10,087 bases of DNA. It comes from an uncultured Hyphomicrobiales bacterium. Lineage in GTDB: Bacteria > Pseudomonadota > Alphaproteobacteria > Rhizobiales > Beijerinckiaceae. Position 1 is the first letter of the stretch; each line of letters opens with the position of its first letter. This document shows, in pieces, positions 6,801 through 10,087 of this stretch. The notes under the pieces are model-generated. The model was not told the origin of the DNA. It was given only the letters and a program-made list of their open reading frames with translations, and searched no databases. The stretch is from positions 1-10,087 of the forward strand of contig CAIVAX010000216.1 in NCBI GenBank assembly GCA_903903935.1, read 5' to 3'. Position numbers and translations under genes: made by a program.

Positions 6801-8099
6801 GCCGTTGGCGATTCAGATCGCCTTCAAATCGCCAAGCAAGCAACTCTCACCGCCATTGCGCAACTCAATCCGCAAAGCAAAGTCAGCGTCATTGCCTTTG
6901 ATACTGAGGCGCGGCTCATTGCGCCTTTGCAACCTGTCTCGCAGATTGACCAACTCACACGCAGCCTCACTCAAATGATTCACGGCGGCGGCACTGATCT
7001 CTATCCCGCTCTGCAAATGGCGCTCGGTCAAATGCGCGATGCTGAGTCATCGATCAAGCATGTCATCGTCTTCACCGATGGTTTGACACCCCCCGCCCCC
7101 TTTGACGAGGTCGTGGGCGAGATGACCAAAGCAGGCATGACCATTTCAACTGTCTCCATTGGCACATGGGCGGGTGATGTTGAATTGCGCGCCATTGCCA
7201 AAAAGGGCGGCGGCGCTTTTCACTCGACCAATGACTTTAAAGCTCTGCCCAGCATTATGGCGCAGGAAGCCATGTTGATGTCAGACTCAGCGATAGAAGA
7301 GCGCACCACACTGCCGCGCTGGAGTAGTACGCGGCCTGCTTTTCTTAGCCCCCTGCCTGATCAAGTGCCTCAGATTAACGGCTATGTGCTCACCACCACA
7401 AAGCCAGACGCTGAGGTCAGTCTCAGCGTGACAACGCAAGATGGCGGCGAGGCCCCTTTGCTGGCCTCTTGGCATTATGGCAGTGGGCGCGTCTTGGCTT
7501 TGACAACGCAAGCCATCGGAGAATGGACTCAAAATTGGCAATCTTGGCCAGACTATCAAAACTTATGGAGCCATGTGCTGCCGCATTTTCTCACCGGCGC
7601 CGATAGCATAGGGCTCAATTTGATTGTACAGATGGATTCGCAAGGCCTGTTTGTGCAGGCGCATGCGCTCGATAAAATGCGAGCCTATCAGCAAGGCCTG
7701 ACCTTAACAGCGCATATCAAACCGCTTGCATCCTCTGCAGCTGACTCTATCTATCAACTGCCACTTATAGAGACACGCCCCGGCCAATATCAGGGGCGGA
7801 TCGCGCATCTACCCTTTGGAGATTATGACATCACCCTTGCCAATGGCGAGCAAAGCCAGACCCTTTCCATCCATCATACCCAAAGGCAGGTTGAGAGTGA
7901 GGAAACCACTCGCGCTTTGCAAGCATTGAAGCAAGCCACGATGACTGCCGCAGATTTGCACAGCGCTCCAGCAAGCTCACGTTTCATCTGGCAGGCTGAT
8001 TGGCGCCTATGGGCGCTGCTCGCTTATCTCATCTTTGCGAGTGAAATTTTGATTGGCTATGGCCTGCTGAATAATCTGCGCAAGCTGCGCTTGCGCTAA
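3825..8099 (+). CDS. 1424-aa fused membrane protein: BatA-like/VWA-like half plus GATase-like/VWA half
   Basis: Two modules in one frame. Module 1 (1-620): BatA-type N-terminus with helices at 12-32 and 69-88, a VWA-like region (99-225) with NAGLDM in place of DxSxS, a GATase-like domain (336-497), a linker with Cys508 and Cys514, and a helix at 600-617. Module 2 (627-1424): helix 627-645, a decayed first VWA-like region, an Ig-like stretch (about 775-860), then a GATase-like domain from about 868 (LGGPHAFGPGGY at 945-956) interrupted by a VWA domain (978-1150). That VWA keeps a full metal site: DRSGS 985-989, T1057 and D1085. A last helix spans 1393-1413. Basic loops (34-68, 618-626, 1419-1424) predict all large domains periplasmic. 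No catalytic Cys-His amidotransferase site is seen, so binding or assembly is likelier than catalysis. Start GTG 3825 is the longest choice. TTG 3837 has GAGG 6 nt upstream and is a real alternative. Confidence 0.93.
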   Translation: MRAPLLPSALHLVILAPAFLLLAGLAILLPFLHQSARRTKVRLASLVIWQRLQATAQETKFLRKQASLTWLMMLQIACIILFALALAHPVLDSHPHQTRHVIYVLNAGLDMHQRLEQETLFSNAKTQIRSLLASHDDPDGPLLSLIQAGTKPHIIFARQPYHPQLWDASEQELTIEDAQADWQRTAHLLSLLQEENELTNIILFTSDEGRDLQNEIQSPISMKTLGHSLPNASLTAHIESTSKDQLQLKGAVRLSGGLKQSQLTVDFTRARSSQALRLATQTYSASAKSSALEPEEIEVSIDLPSIGEGVISATLSDDSNLADHRLSFVTHAQPKPFEILILGEAKADLLQTVQALDGAHIEHMQRLPIDHAKYDLIIAIDVFLDAPIATNLLLIGQSLLIDEAKPDFVEPGDVTFWQSHHALSQGLAWTNLTIKRAFKFAPWADGDHILSAGETNLISARSTPFGRQIRIAFDPRAEWNKQTSFAQFMGNLRQWIGPFSLGRIDQPCRAGSLCPLDARWHKGHLQRISDPRSASDTHAHKLDLPTPGQDFRPLHSGLYQWSEGKPSDVIAINADPTPKATKSLAQTPLPHIPSERQPIWPSILSLTTLLLIVEFYVSHRNRRVSPLRLISRLAVLGFVTASLFHLPAPKWDQRQSKVILIGADDDPKSKAALPSPDQGEAIVLYANAQRVTQDKNALTRSTDAMSVAQPISSADALAFARALLPPSGKGEIELRGELNFNTSDAADLAPLLQARSIGLTAHNEPTRTQTIMRDLAAPQSLFAGESFTLTARIKSPMAQSAHLILSEDSTPILEQDVELIAGENSIETVIPHAKEGRAFYSLALTTIGQSSAAPLSSGLFVQGRLAPRILILGTGPTTKDFADRLSNRGLQTKIMVPTGAPWLIEDWLAYDGYVFLDVPAIALNSTQQNLLVEAVARHARPLFLLGGPHAFGPGGYLETPLDQLSPVSSRVPKPSPEAAVAFVIDRSGSMAQAVGDSDRLQIAKQATLTAIAQLNPQSKVSVIAFDTEARLIAPLQPVSQIDQLTRSLTQMIHGGGTDLYPALQMALGQMRDAESSIKHVIVFTDGLTPPAPFDEVVGEMTKAGMTISTVSIGTWAGDVELRAIAKKGGGAFHSTNDFKALPSIMAQEAMLMSDSAIEERTTLPRWSSTRPAFLSPLPDQVPQINGYVLTTTKPDAEVSLSVTTQDGGEAPLLASWHYGSGRVLALTTQAIGEWTQNWQSWPDYQNLWSHVLPHFLTGADSIGLNLIVQMDSQGLFVQAHALDKMRAYQQGLTLTAHIKPLASSAADSIYQLPLIETRPGQYQGRIAHLPFGDYDITLANGEQSQTLSIHHTQRQVESEETTRALQALKQATMTAADLHSAPASSRFIWQADWRLWALLAYLIFASEILIGYGLLNNLRKLRLR
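8078..8096. terminator. Perfect hairpin at the convergent gene junction, candidate bidirectional terminator
   Basis: GCGCAAGC (8078-8085) and GCTTGCGC (8089-8096) form an 8-bp perfect stem with a 3-nt loop. It ends directly before the TAA of the 1424-aa gene and lies 11 nt beyond the stop of the convergent DUF58 gene. With only 8 bp between the two stops there is no other room for termination signals. Neither side has a proper T-run, so this is not a textbook intrinsic terminator. It may work with Rho or protect 3' ends, or may simply reflect the encoded Leu/Arg/Lys tail. Confidence 0.35.
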
Positions 8100-8107
8100 G
8101 GGCAACA

Positions 8108-9013
8108 TCACGCCAATAGGCCAGATGTGATCAGACTCCGCATCAGCTCCTCATCTGAGAGGGCATCATCAAGGCGCACCATCTGCCCGCCGTGACAAGC
8201 AATCTGTTCATCCAATGCCGCGCGATAGAGAGCCAGCTCGTGCTGATAGGCCGCGATGAGATTGGCATCAATCGTGAGCTCGATATGCCGCAGAGTCTCT
8301 ACATCCTCCAGCACATATTGACCCTGACCAGCTGCGAGGGGAGCTTCATCCTGCGCAGAGGTAATCTGCACCGCATAAAGATGGCCCTTCAGCTCGCCCA
8401 GCTTAGCCAAATCTGTTTCAATCCCCTCCAGCCAAAAATCGCTGATCAGCACAACAATATGAGCCATCCGCAAATGCGGCAGCGCCAGATTGATTTGCTG
8501 CGCAAAAGACAAGGATGTGTCAGCCCGCTCTTGCTCGAGAAATCCCCATAACAGCTCTGCGCGCGCCACACCCTGCACAGCCTGCGACCAATCAATATAG
8601 GTGTGGGTCGCAAGACCCATCTCAACCAAATCGCCCGAGCCAAGCCCCGCCAGCGATAAGAGACATGCCAACTTATGCGCAAAACCGATCTTGCCACCAG
8701 AAGCTGCGCTCCCATCCGCTAGCATCATAGACGCGCTGGCATCAATGAGAATAGCAACGCGCATTTGGCGATCAGCAAGAAATTCCCGCGTATAGGGCAC
8801 CCGTAAACGCGCATAGACCCGCGCATCAATATGGCGCAGATCATCGCCCTCGCGATAAGGCCTATGTCCGGCAAATTCGAGCCCCGGCCCCTTATGACGA
8901 GAGCGCCGCTCACCCTGACGGTGCGAGAGACCCGGCGTGAGCCCCATCAGGCGTAGCCTGCTCAATCGCTCCAATAATTCAGACGAAGGCCTCAAGCCGC
9001 TTGCTTCCGGCAA
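8108..9013 (-). CDS. DUF58 domain protein (VWA-like partner of MoxR ATPase)
   Basis: A 301-residue soluble protein, the usual partner of MoxR-type ATPases. The DUF58 core is visible as GLEFAGHRPYREGDDLRHID (44-63), the family's G-x-EF...R-x-Y-x-x-GDD-x-R-x-ID pattern. It is followed by VAILIDASASM (86-96), where DASAS is the MIDAS metal site of a VWA-like fold. No membrane segment or signal peptide is present, so it is cytosolic, unlike many larger DUF58 proteins with two N-terminal helices. It is encoded directly after the MoxR gene on the same strand. Start choice: the longest frame begins at TTG 9013, 22 bp inside moxR. TTG 8995 overlaps the moxR stop as TTGA and has GGAAG 8 nt upstream, which would give 295 residues. 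Both suggest translational coupling. It resembles MxaS of methanol dehydrogenase clusters, but DUF58 is widespread and the symbol is not justified. Confidence 0.93.
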   Translation of the reverse strand: MPEASGLRPSSELLERLSRLRLMGLTPGLSHRQGERRSRHKGPGLEFAGHRPYREGDDLRHIDARVYARLRVPYTREFLADRQMRVAILIDASASMMLADGSAASGGKIGFAHKLACLLSLAGLGSGDLVEMGLATHTYIDWSQAVQGVARAELLWGFLEQERADTSLSFAQQINLALPHLRMAHIVVLISDFWLEGIETDLAKLGELKGHLYAVQITSAQDEAPLAAGQGQYVLEDVETLRHIELTIDANLIAAYQHELALYRAALDEQIACHGGQMVRLDDALSDEELMRSLITSGLLA

Positions 9014-10074
9014 TGAGCAAAAATATCTCCAACCAATTGATCAATGCTAATCGACTGAGCGCGGCCTTCAAAATTAAGCTGGAGTCGATGGCGTGTGGCG
9101 GGCAGCAATACGGCCTCCACATCTTCAAAGCCCACATTATATTTGCCATGCAGCAAAGCATGCGCTTTGGCGGCAATCACCAAAGCCTGCGCGCCGCGCG
9201 GGCTCAAGCCAAAGCGGATAAAGCGCCGGGCTCGCTCATGCGCATGAGTACTGCCAGGCTGCGTTGCTACTGCAAAATGGGCGATCACATCACGCACATG
9301 CTCTGCAATCGGCACAGCCCGCACCAGCGCTTGCGCTGATAAAATATCCTGCGACGTCAGACAGGCTTGCGCTGCATTGACTTGTGATCCTGTGGTGAGA
9401 TCAAGCACATCCGATAAAATGCTGCGCTCAGGATAATGCACATCAATATGCAGAAGAAAGCGATCAATCTGCGCCTCTGGCAAAGTATAAGTGCCTTCCA
9501 TTTCGAAGGGATTTTGCGTGGCCAGAACGAGAAAAGGCTGCGGCAGATCCATCGTCTGCCCCGCCACGCTCACTGTGCGCTCTTGCATCGCCTCTAATAA
9601 AGCTGATTGCGTGCGCGGCGTGGCGCGATTGATTTCATCTGCCAGTAATAATTGCGTGAAGATAGGGCCGGGCTGAAATTGCAGACGCGCCTCGCCCTGC
9701 CCCTCCTGGGTGAGCACCATGCTGCCGCTAATATCAGCAGGCATCAAATCGGGCGTGAATTGCACGCGAGAAAATTGCAGCCCCGTCACTTGCCCCAAAC
9801 AGCGCACCAATAAAGTTTTGCCAACTCCGGGCGGGCCTTCCAACAAGACATGGCCATTGCTCATCATGCCAATGAACATATGTTCAATGACTTTATCCTG
9901 ACCAAGAACAATTCTGCCAATTTCCTGTTGCGCCTGTTTGAGCAAACGCACCAATCGATCAAGTGACTCTTGGCTGGCTGCGCCCTGTGCCTCTTGGGAG
10001 GAGGTATCAGACACAGGTGTCTTGCCTTTCATCACATCTGTCACAGCCGACACACTTCCACTCCCGCATCTCAT
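8992..10074 (-). CDS. MoxR-family AAA+ ATPase
   Basis: Cytosolic AAA+ ATPase of 360 residues in the longest frame. MoxR proteins act as chaperone-like machines that activate or assemble partner proteins together with VWA-domain proteins. Visible motifs are Walker A GPPGVGKT (80-87), Walker B LLLADEINR (142-150), sensor 1 ATQNP (185-189), arginine region PEAQIDRF (199-206) and sensor 2 FGLSPRGAQAL (288-298). All key residues are intact, so it should be active. The core starts near residue 38, and the first 37 residues are polar and probably disordered. The start is uncertain: ATG 10074 shows no ribosome site in the few bases visible, GTG at codon 8 (10053) has GGGAG 7 nt upstream, and ATG at codon 15 (10032) is also possible. 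The DUF58 gene overlaps its end, so the two form one transcription unit. The promoter lies outside the window. Confidence 0.95.
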   Translation of the reverse strand: MRCGSGSVSAVTDVMKGKTPVSDTSSQEAQGAASQESLDRLVRLLKQAQQEIGRIVLGQDKVIEHMFIGMMSNGHVLLEGPPGVGKTLLVRCLGQVTGLQFSRVQFTPDLMPADISGSMVLTQEGQGEARLQFQPGPIFTQLLLADEINRATPRTQSALLEAMQERTVSVAGQTMDLPQPFLVLATQNPFEMEGTYTLPEAQIDRFLLHIDVHYPERSILSDVLDLTTGSQVNAAQACLTSQDILSAQALVRAVPIAEHVRDVIAHFAVATQPGSTHAHERARRFIRFGLSPRGAQALVIAAKAHALLHGKYNVGFEDVEAVLLPATRHRLQLNFEGRAQSISIDQLVGDIFAHCRKQAA

Positions 10075-10087
10075 CGCATTTGGCAGC

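Noticed and set aside
6426..7592. A catalytic glutamine amidotransferase in the 1424-aa protein
   Set aside because: The fold-like motifs (LGGPHAFGPGGY) are present, but no nucleophile cysteine or Cys-His-Glu triad is seen. There is no cysteine anywhere in this half, so enzymatic activity is unlikely.
8992..10074. Naming the MoxR and DUF58 genes mxaR and mxaS
   Set aside because: MoxR and DUF58 proteins are found in many bacteria without methanol dehydrogenase. No mxaF, mxaJ, mxaG, cytochrome or MxaA/C/K/L-like gene is visible, so the symbols would claim too much.

Overview
The window holds seven protein genes, six complete and one cut by the left edge, packed with almost no spare DNA. By eye the base composition is a little above half G+C. 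The gene families (a MoxR-type AAA+ ATPase with a DUF58 protein, a BatA-like and glutamine-amidotransferase/VWA membrane protein, and a DrrA/DrrB-like ABC exporter beside a family-3 solute-binding protein), with GTG and TTG starts, fit a Gram-negative proteobacterium, probably an alphaproteobacterium. The genus cannot be read from the sequence. No rRNA, tRNA, mobile element or CRISPR was seen.

Layout. Positions 1-2194 carry a minus-strand operon: ABC ATPase, then ABC-2 permease (4-bp ATGA overlap), then a secreted solute-binding protein (7-bp gap) that leaves the window. Positions 2195-2377 are the only real intergenic region. It is a divergent control region with a 25-bp inverted repeat and a candidate promoter facing the ABC operon. 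Positions 2378-8099 carry two overlapping plus-strand genes: a 489-aa three-helix membrane protein with a low-complexity periplasmic tail, and a 1424-aa giant. Positions 8108-10074 carry a minus-strand pair, moxR-like ATPase then DUF58, overlapping and converging on the giant gene with 8 bp between stop codons. A perfect 8-bp hairpin sits at that junction.

How the parts may work together (inference). MoxR ATPases and DUF58/VWA proteins form chaperone-like systems that assemble or activate other proteins. Here the ATPase and DUF58 protein have no membrane segments and should be cytosolic. Basic loops in the 489-aa and 1424-aa proteins place their large domains in the periplasm. The 1424-aa protein looks like two normally separate membrane proteins joined end to end: a BatA-like half with a degenerate VWA-like domain, and a GATase-like half with an inserted VWA domain that keeps all MIDAS residues.

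The neighbouring ABC genes pair an exporter-type ATPase and permease with a solute-binding protein of importer type. That odd combination is known from quinoprotein (PQQ) alcohol dehydrogenase clusters, and MoxR/DUF58/VWA proteins are also part of methanol dehydrogenase (mxa) clusters. A role in maturing a periplasmic quinoprotein or other envelope protein is therefore a reasonable but unproven hypothesis. No dehydrogenase or cytochrome gene is visible here.
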